In this document: positions 11,401-22,264 of the stretch, one piece after another | Layout of the letters: every line of letters starts with the position of its first letter | How positions within the stretch are numbered: position 1 is the first letter of the stretch | DNA from: Limnanthes douglasii subsp. nivea | Taxonomy: Eukaryota > Streptophyta > Magnoliopsida > Brassicales > Limnanthaceae | NCBI GenBank assembly: GCA_036936605.1 | Contig: JAUPFV010000004.1 | Location: forward strand, 68,906,352-68,970,351 | Direction: 5' to 3' | DNA: 64,000 nucleotides | Translations under genes and position numbers: made by a program | Notes under the pieces: model-generated | The model's database searches: none | Told to the model about the DNA's origin: nothing | The model's input: the letters and a program-made list of their open reading frames with translations, nothing else

Positions 11401-12676
11401 ATCATGGACTAGAGGAGCCGTTATAATCTTATATTCTATAGATGGTATATATAGTTTATAATGACGATGTAAATATATAGCTAAAATAACAAAAATATAA
11501 CATGCATTTCATAAGAGAAAAACGAAAAACGAAAGACAGGGTCGAATATATACGAGATGATGATCACAAAAATACAAGATGCGGGTTGCGAAATAAAACA
11601 CAAGTCCAAATTCATAGGGTGAAGAGAAAGTGAGCTAAAATGGAAAAAGAGAAGTGGAAAAGTATGATTAGGATTGTATGACAAAAATATTTTTGTACCA
11701 AAAATTCTGAAGAATGGATAACAAAAACAAAAAATACAACTAAGAAGAAGGAGAATGATTAGGAGGAAATTATCGTTAAAACTATATTGTGGATATATTT
11801 GTAATTTTAAGAATGTATGATATTTAAATAACAATATAAAATTTTATGAAATTTCGTTAGAAATTATTCAGTTGGAAAATCGAATTAAAAATCATTAGCT
11901 ATTGATATTTCTGTTTAAACAATAATCCTATTAAATATAAAAAAAAATGGAAAACAATTCTCAACCCAATATTAAAGCATTCAAAATAAATTTTAATGAT
12001 TTTTAGAGTAACATTAAAATATGAAACTGTTTTTTTTTTGACTTGGTTTTATATTTGTGTCGAATACATTATTCAGAGTTCCTAAAAATTGACATCCAAT
12101 TTTTAAATAAGGTTTCATAAATAACCTCCTGCCAATTTTTAAATAAGGTGTCATCATGTTCACCAAAGGGATCCAATTTTCTGTTATTACGACTTTATAG
12201 ATACTTAATTCAACTCATGGTGAATATAGCCCTATTCTTTGATGGTATCAGACTTTATGTGGCTTCCCAATTGCTTTTAATACATCAAAAATTGCTTCCC
12301 TATTGTACATATATTCAAGTAAGTTTGCTAGAGAAATCCACATGAGTTATGGAAGATTCATACTTAAGGTTAAAGTGAGGGTTTCATTTTAAAACTTCAT
12401 ATGCGGAAATGCTTAGGGTCGCAAAGGGAATGATTACAATCACATATGGACCCACATTTCATTAGAACTTGTGGACTTATCATAATTTGGCTATTAACGA
12501 ATGTTTTGAGTTGGACTAAAATCTTGTCATGTCTTGTGTTGTATAGCAAATTGACATGTTGCTTCCTTTCTTGATACGAGCATTGATGTCAAGTGATTCT
12601 TTTAGTTTTCCAATAGTCGCTTCTGCATAGGTTTGGGTATTTGAAATAGATTATTGGTTTTTATTTTTTTGTAAAT
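8431..12676. other. AT-rich non-coding part of U2
   Basis: Same layout as in U1: a short TA tract (9588-9603), the ATC scar, broken minus-strand coding-like stretches, and no supportable gene. Confidence 0.6.
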
Positions 12677-13268
12677 AAAGGTTTATTGAAAACGTTATAT
12701 GGGCCTAAGATTGAGTGTTTGATGAGTAAAATACTGTGATTTTGTGACAAAACTAGCATTTAATAAGAAGCTATGATTTTGTGATAAAACTTACATTTTG
12801 TGGTTAATTGATCAGAAACTTGATTTGATAGAGGAGGAAAGTCCTCAACATTCAATAAATCCGAAGTGTTTTCGGAAATAATTTTGGATCTTGTGAAGAT
12901 AATTTGAAAGGAGGGTGATGGGCGGGTTTTCCTTTGTCGTGGGAGCTCGTCTCCTGCATTCTTAATAATGTGAATAAAGAAATGGTGGTGGTCGGCGCAA
13001 AAAAAATTAAGAAAAAAATAAAGACTTCCATTCGGTTAGGTGTTCTACCGAATTAGTAGCTTTTCAAAGATATATTTTTTTTCCAAAACATATTATTCAT
13101 AACATGTCACAAAAGCATTTATCTTTTTAAATATTTTAAACATTTAAAAACTATATTAATAGATTAGATGTTTTAAAGAAAATGCCTCAAAACAAATTGA
13201 TATAATATTTAAAAAATGGTTGAAACCTCCTAAAAAACTATCTAATTTAAAAAGTCAATGAATTTGTA

Positions 13269-13290
13269 ATATATATATATATATATATAT
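13269..13290. repeat. (TA)n tract 1 of U3
   Basis: TA run at the standard site, intermediate in length between U1 and U2. Confidence 0.85.
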
Positions 13291-13567
13291 GAACCGAACA
13301 AAATCCAAAATTAAAAACAAAATTTTCAAACTTGAACTATTTATAAAAAACTTTAAAAGAAATATTCTAAAAAAAATCTATCCAATTTGCATTAACAAAA
13401 TGATCCAACAAATATATAGGTTATTTTTTTTGGTTCGATAATAAATGTAATTATACATAAAGAGGACGTTAATCAAGACATTTGTGAAAGGTAGTTGATT
13501 TACATATATGTGCACAAAACAAATTGGTGTCTTTTGGAAAACATCACACCCTTACAATTGGTGCGTA

Positions 13568-13586
13568 AAACCCTAATGTATATATA
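13568..13586 (+). promoter_or_regulatory. Putative promoter: telo-box plus TATA (U3)
   Basis: Same telo-box and TATA pair as in U1, upstream of the truncated gene copy. Confidence 0.35.
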
Positions 13587-13803
13587 CCGTTGGAGAGCAC
13601 ACATTTTGCATATCCAAGTAAAAAGAAAAGTGTTTCTCATCAGTGCATTTGTCAATTACATCCAAATGAATTCCTCTGTAACAATTTGTTCTGTCCCTTC
13701 TCTTTATGAAAAAAATTATACTGTTTCAAAAGAATATTTTGAAGTTTTTTATGAAGTGGACATCATCCTTTTCACTAGATTCGTGTTGTACTTAGGGCGT
13801 GAC

Positions 13804-14795
13804 ATGGCAGAGTCAATCCAGGTGATGGGATTCCTCCTATTTCTGGAACACGAGGATAAGACACGGAACTTGGTGGCTGACTTGTGCGAAGATGACGATG
13901 AAACAATCAGCGCCCTAGCAGAGGAAGTGTCCTTATGTCTTAGATGCATCAAGAGTGAAGAGTGGCCTTTCATTGAAGGGCACGACGAGGGTATGATCCC
14001 TATTATTCAAAGTAGACTAAGGAACAAAAACCTTGATCTCAAATTCTTTCATTATCACCGAGTGGAGATCGTAGACACGGTTATGAAGAATGTAAACAAC
14101 ATTTGCTTGAGAGCATTTGCGGATGTCATTGCCAATATTACACAAAATCATTGTGGCCAAGTCATTAACCCACCTAATATTCACCCATCCTCCCCTGAAA
14201 ATGAGATGTTTAATGGCATAAGTATCAGCCAATATGGATATAACCATCCGGACATTATGCAGTCAGAAATATGTGCCCTTCGGGAGAGGGATATTCTGGA
14301 GAGTCAAAGGAACAAATCACAAGCGGGAGAAACCTTTGAACCTGCAAATGATAGAACAATGTTTCTCACTTTCTCAAAAGGGTATCCTCTTTCACACATA
14401 CAAGTCAGAGAATTTTTTACAAGGTCAGTATATCCCACATAATTTTGTAAAGTTCTTTAAAGGCCTGTCAATCAAAACATAATTCGTATAACAAAATTTT
14501 GAAAAAAGAAACTGTTACTTATTAATGAAGTTAATTTCCAGTAAAAATGCATTTGTAGGTCAGTACATACATATAATCTGTCTCTGTGCTTTGCTCCTTC
14601 TGAAACTTTTTATACTAATGTTTAAAATACTGCTATAACAGGAAATTTGGGGATTGCATAGAAACTATTCATATGCAAAGAGTAGACGTACGTGAGCAGT
14701 CGCTGTATGCACGTGTTGTGCTCCGAACTATTTATATTAAATTTGAGTTTTTAAAAGTACTATATTCGATGTTTGTACCTGATGCAGAATGTTAA
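13804..14795 (+). pseudogene. RRM-like gene with replaced C-terminus (U3)
   Basis: Exon 1 (13804-14423) encodes the same residues as U1; one synonymous change (GTG to GTA) is visible near 14093. The intron 14424-14641 is normal. Exon 2 starts at 14642 but unit sequence stops after 14729, at residue 236. The frame then runs 21 residues into unrelated DNA and ends at TAA 14793-14795. The second half of the RRM-like fold (helix 2 and the last strand) is lost, so the product, if made, is probably not functional. It could still be transcribed, because the promoter region is intact. Confidence 0.75.
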
Positions 14796-15135
14796 ACTTG
14801 GATTTCAAGACCCAAATCTTACATGGTTGTCTGAATTTTTTAATCTGCACCTGGGTATAAAGAGGATAATTTTTTGTCCTAACCAAGATTCTGGACAACT
14901 TGTTTTTTCATGTTGGACAAAACATACCAACTGGGCCAACCAAAAAAATTATATTTCCTAAAGTTCTTTAAAGTTTAACCAAAATCCATTTTCTTCTCTT
15001 TCACTTAACAAGATTCTGATAAGACTCATAAACCAAAAATTATAAGCTAGTTTCATTTTCTTTCCCCCATACGGTTGTCTTTAAAATTCTCCATACAGAT
15101 GGATACTGAATGAATTATTTATAAAGATAAATTAC

Positions 15136-15429
15136 ATGTAGCTCCACAATTTTTGTGATTTCTTTAGAGTCTAGCGGTTGGTAAACGATGTACTCGTCAA
15201 TCCTATTCATGAACTCCGATCGGAAAGTCTGTCTAGCCAACTGAATAACTTGTCGCTTCATTATATCATAAACTGCATCCTTAGTATCTTGAGTATTACC
15301 AAGAGTTTCAAGTATATAGTGAGAGCCAATATTCGAAGTAATGATTAAAACAGTGTTCGTAAAGCTAACCGTCCTCCCTTCAGAATCAGTGATTCTTCCA
15401 TCGTCCAATAATTGTAACAATATGTTTGT
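15136..15429 (-). pseudogene. ClpB/HSP100 chaperone fragment (AAA+ domain 2)
   Basis: The minus-strand frame encodes about 98 residues typical of the second AAA+ module of ClpB-type disaggregases. It shows the LLDDGRITDSEGRTVSF segment, the sensor-1-like ITSNIGS and the arginine-finger region EFMNRIDEYIV. ClpB proteins are hexameric ATPases that rescue aggregated proteins; organellar plant forms are closest in my memory. Walker A and B and everything downstream are missing, and there is no ATG. The frame ends where a GT follows at 15135-15134, which may be an old exon edge. The 5' side stops beside the palindrome at 15439. This is a captured gene fragment, not a working gene. Confidence 0.75.
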
Positions 15430-15438
15430 CAGAGGAAA

Positions 15439-15475
15439 AAAACAGAGTATAGCAAATTTTGCTATACTCTGTTTT
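15439..15475. repeat. Perfect palindrome, 18-bp arms
   Basis: Arms 15439-15456 and 15458-15475 are exact reverse complements around one central base (AAAACAGAGTATAGCAAA and its complement). It lies 10 bp from the truncated ClpB end and could form a cruciform or hairpin. It may mark a rearrangement point or a tiny foldback element. Confidence 0.85.
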
Positions 15476-15722
15476 GAGAAAAACTAAAAAAAAATAAAAA
15501 ATATTAAATTGGAAGGGTAAAAATGGATTTAAAAGTCGAAGGACTATCGATGAAACAAAAGCCATTTAACTATAGCGACACGTGGCAGCATTAAAGCAAA
15601 AACCACGCGCGGAGACTGAAATTATAGATTTTTGATAGTCGAAGGACCCTCACCCGTGATTTTTTTGTCGAGGGACTAAATGACACAAAACGTGATAGTC
15701 AAGGGACGAATCAACGATTTAA

Positions 15723-17568
15723 GCTTATTTCATCAAATACCCTATCTTATTTCATCAAATACCCTTAAGGCATTCACTTGGTGAGAACCCCAATCCATTT
15801 TAGAGAATCTCTTTTTCGTCTAAGTGATACAACCTTAGAATTATATACGTTTGATTCTCGTGTGTAGTTATTATATTTAGTAGAAAAAAATAGCTTTGAC
15901 TAAATATAATTGTATGTAACTTAAAATATTATTATAAACTAACGTTTTTATTTATATATAACAAAATAAGAATTGTTTAGCAACTAACTTTTTTATTTGT
16001 CATAATTTTATTTTAATTTTTCATATTTATAAATTGAATATTTCTAATTGTCCAAATAAAACATTATATTCTATTTATAAATTTAATATTTTTAATTAAT
16101 TAATTAAGTTATTAAATTTAAATAAGGAGAGTTTTCTCGCCAACTAAATTCAAATTATAAGCTAAAATAGATATTGAAACAAACTATATATATATATATA
16201 TAATGTTTACAAAAGACTAGGCTTTATAAGAACATTAATTTATGGACTAGATGAGTCCTTATAATTTTATATTCTATCGATAGTATATATTTCTTATAAC
16301 GACGATGTAAATATATAGCTAAAATAACAAAAATATAACATGCAGTTAATAAGAGAAAAACAAAAGACAAGGTCGAATATATACGAGATGATGATCATAA
16401 AAAATACACGATGCGGATTGCGAAATAAAACACAAGTCCAAATTGAGAGGGTGAAGAGAGAGTGAGCTAAAATGGAAAAGGAGAGGTGAAAAAGTAGGCA
16501 AAAATATTTTTGTACCGAAAATTCTAAAGAATAGATTAAAAAACCAAAATGAACAACTAAGAAGAAGGAGAATGATTAGGAGGAAATTAGGGTTAAGACT
16601 ATATTAGGGATATATTTGTAATTTTAAGAATGTATGATATTTAAATAACAATATAAAATTTTATGAGATTTTATTAGAAATTATTCAGTTATAAAATGGA
16701 ATTAAAAATCATTAGCTATTGATATTTCTATTTAAAAAATAATCCTATTAAATATGAATAAATAAAAAACAATTCTCAACCCAATATTAAAACGTTCAAA
16801 ATAAAGTTTAATGAGTTTTAGAGTAACATTAAAATCCGAAACTGTTTTTTTTTAAATTTTAACTTGCTTTTATATTTGTGTCCAATACATTATTCAAAGT
16901 TCCTAAAAATTGATATTCAAATTTAAAATAAGGTGTCATAAATAACCCATGCCAAATGTCATCATGTTCACCGAAGCCGTTCCAATTTTCTATTATTAAG
17001 ACTTTATAGATACATAATTCAACTCATGGTGAATATAGCTTTATTCTTTGATGATACTCCGACTTTATGTTGCTTCCCAATTGCTTTTAAAACATAAACA
17101 ATTGTTTCCCCGTTGTACATATTTTCAAGTAAGTTTGCTAGATATCCACACATGAGTTATTGGAGATTCATACTTAGGGTTAAAGTGAGGGTTCCATGTT
17201 AAAACTTCCATTCAATACTGATCCAATATCCATAGATTTTTCATCAACGTTCGTCAATATTTCTAAATTTTATGCGAAAATGCTTAGGATCGCAAAGGGG
17301 CGGATTATAATCACATGTGGACCCACATTTCTTCAGAACTTGTGGACTTATTCCAATTGAGGTCTACCTTATCATAATTTGGCTATTAAGGAATGTTTTG
17401 AGTCGGAATAAAATCTTGTCATGTCTTGTGTTGTAAAGCAAATTGACATGTTGCCTCCTTTCTTAATATGAGCATTGATGTCAAGTGATTCTTTTAGTTT
17501 TCCAACAATGGCTTCTGCATAGGTTTGGGTATTTGAAATAGATTATTGGTTTTTATTTTTTTATAAAT
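15723..17568. repeat. Diverged 3' half of U3
   Basis: Aligns with U1 from about 2880 to 3390 and then 5150 to 6278, with many more substitutions and indels than between U1 and U2. It keeps a short pre-gene TA tract (about 16185-16202). No gene seen. Confidence 0.75.
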
Positions 17569-19485
17569 GAAGGTTTATTGAAAACGTTATATGGGCGTAA
17601 GATTGAGTATTTGATGAGTAAAAGGTTTGATTTTGTGACAAAACTAGCATTGGTAAGACGCTGTGATTTTGTGATAAAACTTACATTTGGTGGTTAATTA
17701 ATCAGAAACTTGATTTGACATAGGTGGAAATTTCTAAACATTCAATAAGTCCGCAGTGTTTTCGGGAAGAATTTTGGATCTCGTGAAGATAGTTTGAGAG
17801 GAGGTTGATGGACGGGATTTACTTTGTCGTGGGAGCTCGTCTCCTGCATTCTTAATAATGTAAACGAATAAGTGGTGGTAGTCGGAGTCTGGATTTTACG
17901 CAAAAAATAAGAAAGAAATAAATACTTTCATTCGGTTAGGTGTGCCACCAAATTGGGAGTTTTTCAAAGATATATTTTTTTCCAAACAAATTATCCATAA
18001 TATGTCACAAAAGTATTTATATTTTTAAATACTTTAAACTTTTAAAAACTATATTAATAGATTAGATGTTTTATTTGGAATACTTTTGTAAGTTCAAAAT
18101 AATGAACATCATCAACCCACATTCGATGGGAAACGTTTATTGGTTAAAATGTTGAACACTTTCTTTGGAGTATCTTTTAAGTCCAAAAAACTGGACATTT
18201 ATGGATGTCATTTTATGATGGCGAAGGTACTTTATATATACATCGGCTATTATGGCACCTCATTAAAACCTTTATGTACCACCAGGGTAGGAAAGAATAT
18301 GTCACTGACACTTACATAAACTCATAAGAAATATATTTACATAGAGGTGGGATTTAATTTTCAAATATTTCTTTAATTGTTTGCTCACAAAAAGAGGTGG
18401 GATTTAGTTGTCAACAAAACTTCATAAAAAATGGAAGGATTTTTCTTGCTAGAAGTAGGGAACTTGTCAAAAGTAGTATGATTTTACTTCTTTATAACAT
18501 GGAATGCATCATAAACTGAAGCATTCTTATTGTTAGGTCAAAGTCTTCGTCAGAGGTGGTGATATTTTTCTTATTAGTAGCAACAGTTGTATTAGGGTAG
18601 AAGTATTAATCTTATTGGGAGAAGAGAACTAATAAGAAATAGAAAGACATTTCTTCTTGAAAACTGGGACCCCATCGAATCTTTTCCTTGGGAGATTCTT
18701 CTAGTTATGCGGTTTTTCTTTGAGAAGTGTTAAGATTGTCATTACTATGAAAATGATTATTAACACGGTCATCTTTTATTTTTTTACAGATAAAACTTGT
18801 ATTTGGTGGTTAATTGATCAGAAACTTGATTTGACAGCGGCGAAAAGTTCTCAACATTCAATAAACCGAAGTGTTTTCGGGAAGAATTTTGGATCTCGTG
18901 AAGATAGTTTGAGAGGAGGTTGATGGAGGGGTTTTACTTTGTTGTGGGAGCTCGTCTCCTGCATTCTTAACTATGGAAACCTCCTAAAAAAATTATTTAA
19001 TTTAAAAAGTCAATGAACATATAATGTATATAAAAATATAATATATATATATATATGAACGGAACAAAACCCAAAATTAAAAACTAAATTTTCAAAACTT
19101 TGAACTATTTATAAAAAACTTCAAAACAAATATTCCCAAAAAAAATCTATCCAATTTGCATTAACAAATATATAGTTTTTTGATTTTGGTTAGATAATAA
19201 ATGCAATTATACATAAAGAGGACGTCAATGAAATTTTTTTTGAAAGGTAGTTTATTTACATATATGCACACAAAACAAACTGGTGTCTTTTGGAAAACAT
19301 CACACTCTTACAAAATGGTGCGCAAAACCCTAATGTATATATACCGTTGGAGAGCATACATTTTGCATATCCAAGTAAAAAGAAAAGTGTTTCTCTTCAG
19401 TGCATTTGTGAATTACATCCAAATGAAATTCCTCTGTAACAATTTGTTCGGTCCCTTCTCTTTATGAAAAAAATTATACTGTTTC
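17569..19485 (+). repeat. Tandem unit U4, 5' mosaic
   Basis: Diverged unit start (17569-18075), then unique sequence (18076-18369), then a piece of the ancestral module found at 27.56-28.0 and 43.49-43.93 kb (18370-18790), then unit DNA equivalent to 120-300 and 555-1060 of U1. It ends just before the gene should begin. The join near 18789 shares GATAAA with both parents. The telo-box/TATA pair survives at 19325-19343, but the gene is absent. Confidence 0.75.
18076..18369. other. Unique ~290-bp stretch in U4
   Basis: No match to any other part of the window and no coding signal seen. It contains a small local duplication around AGAGGTGGGATTTA (near 18343 and 18394). Confidence 0.4.
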
Positions 19486-19511
19486 GTCATATACCTCTAT
19501 TTTTGACCAAA

Positions 19512-19946
19512 TCATTTCTTCCAAAGAATATATCTCTTGTACCTACTCCTTTTCTGAGTAAGAACCATCCCATAAGGTAACCTCGTACCACAAAGCTTAT
19601 TAATCATATGCCCAAACATCAAACTAGGTAAACTAATCTTAGACGATTGCGCAATAATAATAGTTACATATGTTTGAAGAAACGACAAATTTGTATCATT
19701 GCTATTATTTGGAATAAAACAATGATTAGCTAATTTCAAAGCTAATTTATTATACCCATCAATATTATTTCTACTAGCTTTGTGTTTACCATTAACCTTT
19801 GGTTGTTCTCTATTAGAACTTAGGTCTACGACTTCATACAACGTTAGAGTCCAATCTTGAGGCCATTTAATTTTAGAATAAGTAAGAGACGGCAAACGAG
19901 CACCAACCAATTCAAACCTAGCCAAATGAAACTCTTCAACGAATTC
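19512..19946 (-). pseudogene. Plant-transposon-protein-like fragment
   Basis: A minus-strand open stretch of about 137 residues from 19925, extendable without ATG to about 19946. The order resembles, from memory, the 'putative plant transposon protein' family carried by some plant retroelements: a hydrophobic stretch FLQTYVTIIIAQ, then LPSLMFGHMINKL, then LPYGMVLT. The host-like upstream region is missing and the frame is closed by stops on both sides. The segment replaces the RRM gene that should lie here in U4. The family assignment is tentative. Confidence 0.35.
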
Positions 19947-20589
19947 GGTTTAAAAGAAAACTATATTCTCTACCATTTATTATGCATTTCATTCCCAAAC
20001 CCTGTTCATCATTCTCAATTAAACTTCCGGTTTCATAAAACTACTGCACTAATTCAATATGCCAATGACAATTTAATTTTACAACATACACTCAACCTAT
20101 ACCCTTTTCCTCACAAATCAATTTCTACTAATATCTTTTGATTACTAGTTTATTCTTCAATCAAGTGATCAATAGTCTCCTTCTTCAATCTTTGATCATC
20201 GTCTTTGAAGTTTGTTCGTCGGAGGAAGATACTTCCTGATTTTAGAGCATGATATACACTTGCAAATTATTCATTTATTATATTATTTAATATTTATTTA
20301 AATTATTATATTTTTTGTAATAAATGTTTTTTAAAACCATTTTGCTACTTTATTTATTTTTGAATCGTTTAAATGGTACATAAGCAATGAAATATCCCTA
20401 CTAACTATTGTCATGGTCATGTTCCTAATATTAATGTCGATGAATCTATTGTTCATATTACCTAAGATACTTTTCATGTTTTTAACCAACACGTAGAAAA
20501 TCAAAACTTTGAAATAAATTCTTCCCAAGCTAGCATCGATATATTTGGTAGTACTAACGTTAATAATAAGAGTAGAAAAAAATATCATG

Positions 20590-21715
20590 GGAATGGAAAC
20601 ACTTTACTGAGAATATATATGAAAATTGTGCTAAGTGTAATTATTGTGATAAAACGTATACATATAAATATGGAAAATCAATTTGGGGCACCGGGGGTAT
20701 GGTGAGACACTTAGGCACACGTAATATTACTGATCTTATGAAAATATATGAAGAATGGATACATCCGTAGATCCTGAAGTTGGTAATGTATTTGTTTTTA
20801 ATCAAATTAAATATAAAGAAGAAACTATGATATATGTTGTTGGTATTGCACAACCGATTTATTTTATTTATAATTGGAGATTTGAAAATTGGATGCTATA
20901 TAGGGTAAACCTAAGAGCCACACGTATACCACGAACTTCTATGAGATCTGAATTTTTTTAAATATTATGCATCTAAAAAACAATTGATTTTCGGTACCAT
21001 TTTAGCTTTTCCATGTAATATGTTTTTGACTAGTGATATAGCCATTTTTACTGAATTTGATATGATGTGAATTACTTTACACGGGAGGGATCCTCATTGG
21101 GTACTACAAAGACTAATAATTTATTTTCAATCTATCGGCAAGCATTCCGAATCTATAATTTGAGAAAGCATGTTACACTGTATAAATTATTTTCATACTA
21201 AAAATAAAATTATGTATATTTTTTCCGATAATGCATTTGCGAACAATTAAGGCATTGTATACCTTATGCGCAATGTCCACCCTTTATTTCCTAAAATTTT
21301 CACACTAAATGTTCATGTCATATTTTTTAATTGGTTAGAGATAATTATAAACCATTAAAAAATTAGTTTTACATGTCGAAACTGGATGGAACTCTACATA
21401 TGATTTTCTTTCACATGTTTATAAGTATAAAGATAATATTATTTTGTTTTATAATAAAAATAATCCTGTTACACCCTTTGAAGATCAAAATTGGCTTTAT
21501 TGTGCTTATATTTTAAGTCTTTTAAAGTTGTTTAAGGATGTAACTAAAGTTTTCTTTACGAAATATACTCCTAACATTCACTTGGCCCTTCATGAAATAA
21601 ATAATATTGCAATGCATATGGACACATATAGGTATAAAAATGTATCTCGCGACATGGTACCCGACGTTCAAGCAAAAGTTTAGAGGTATTTTCATCCCAT
21701 CCCACACCCTAATGC
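20590..21715 (+). pseudogene. hAT-type transposase relic with BED finger
   Basis: Near 20590-20740 one plus-strand frame reads as a BED zinc finger: aromatic residues WKHF, then C-x2-C-x2-C (CAKCNYC), GTGGMVRHLGT and a second downstream position for metal binding. Further right, across many stops and frameshifts, come hAT-transposase-like pieces: a region with LTSDIAIFTE, a SDNAFANN-like segment corresponding to the family's DNASAN, and at 21444-21683 a piece matching the part before the C-terminal dimerisation domain. hAT transposases cut and paste DNA in the nucleus. I could not find terminal inverted repeats, so element ends are unknown. It cannot be active. Confidence 0.6.
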
Positions 21716-21779
21716 AATTGGGTGCATTTTTTTATCCTTTTAAAAAGTTGACACGTTTTTCCTTTTTATTTTTATTTTT

Positions 21780-22190
21780 ATGACGCACTACAAATACGTG
21801 TTGATGATTATTGATAAGGATATAAATAATTAAAGAGCGAAAGAAATTATTAAAATTATTAAAATTTGAATATTTTATAGTTAAATGATAGATTTAATAC
21901 ACAATGTAAATATCAGGGACTGAGAGTGCAATTTGTTGTAAATGTGTTTGTACCAAGTATGGAAGTGGGATGAAATATCCTAACTTATATATGAATCTTT
22001 TACTTATAACCGCCCATGCCTATAAATAGTGGGTGGATTTTGGAAATAAAGGTGATTGGCATTTTGACTTAAGTAAACTCTTAATTCCATTATCTTTCTA
22101 AAAAGCTTGGATTAACTTTTCTGTATAAAATTATTCCAGTTTGTATTTTTCGTTCCATTTTATCTTTGCACAAATAATTTATACTTAACA
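21780..22190 (+). repeat. Putative LTR 3' part of a Tat-like gypsy element
   Basis: The segment ends ...TTAACA at 22190, directly before a primer-binding-site-like TTGGCGACCACAGTGGG (22191-22207). A TATA box TATAAATA lies at 22021-22028. The 5' edge is not defined. A similar GCGACCACAGTCGG follows the second putative LTR at 31269. Confidence 0.45.
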
Positions 22191-22207
22191 TTGGCGACCA
22201 CAGTGGG
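22191..22207 (+). promoter_or_regulatory. Putative primer-binding site
   Basis: TTGGCGACCACAGTGGG right after the LTR-like end. It is similar to leader starts of Tat/Ogre-type plant gypsy elements; the exact tRNA is not assigned. Confidence 0.4.
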
Positions 22208-22264
22208 AAAAAGTGAGGTAGCCAGATACCAGATCTAAAACCGCATTTTTTTGATTGAATTACG

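Larger units (their letters stand above)
6279..12676 (+). repeat. Tandem unit U2 (complete)
   Basis: Second full unit, directly abutting U1, with only scattered single-base and TA-length differences by eye. It carries an intact gene and an extra ~110 bp in its tail (about 12390-12530) that U1 lacks but U6 and U7 have. It has the same ATC deletion scar (9959-9961) as U1. Confidence 0.95.
14730..15722. other. Foreign block inside U3
   Basis: About 1 kb that matches no part of the unit and replaces the equivalent of U1 2061-2880. It holds a ClpB exon fragment on the minus strand, a perfect palindrome, and at 15490-15720 non-coding sequence with a loosely repeated GTCGAAGGAC / GTCGAGGGAC / GTCAAGGGAC motif. 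The first 400 bp have no recognisable gene. No target-site duplication is evident at the edges, so it may be end-joining filler rather than a clean insertion. Confidence 0.7.
12677..17568 (+). repeat. Tandem unit U3 (rearranged)
   Basis: Starts as a young unit (12677-14729, near identical to U7 and U8, sharing for example GCTATGATTTTG and GATTTGATAGAGG). It then breaks inside exon 2 into about 1 kb of foreign DNA (14730-15722). Unit sequence resumes at the position equivalent to about 2880 of U1, but in a more diverged form. At about 16230 it skips the equivalent of roughly 3390-5150 and runs to the unit end. Confidence 0.85.

Noticed and set aside
14773..14961. 62-aa plus-strand frame in the foreign block of U3
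   Set aside because: Short, no recognised motif, no context; likely chance.
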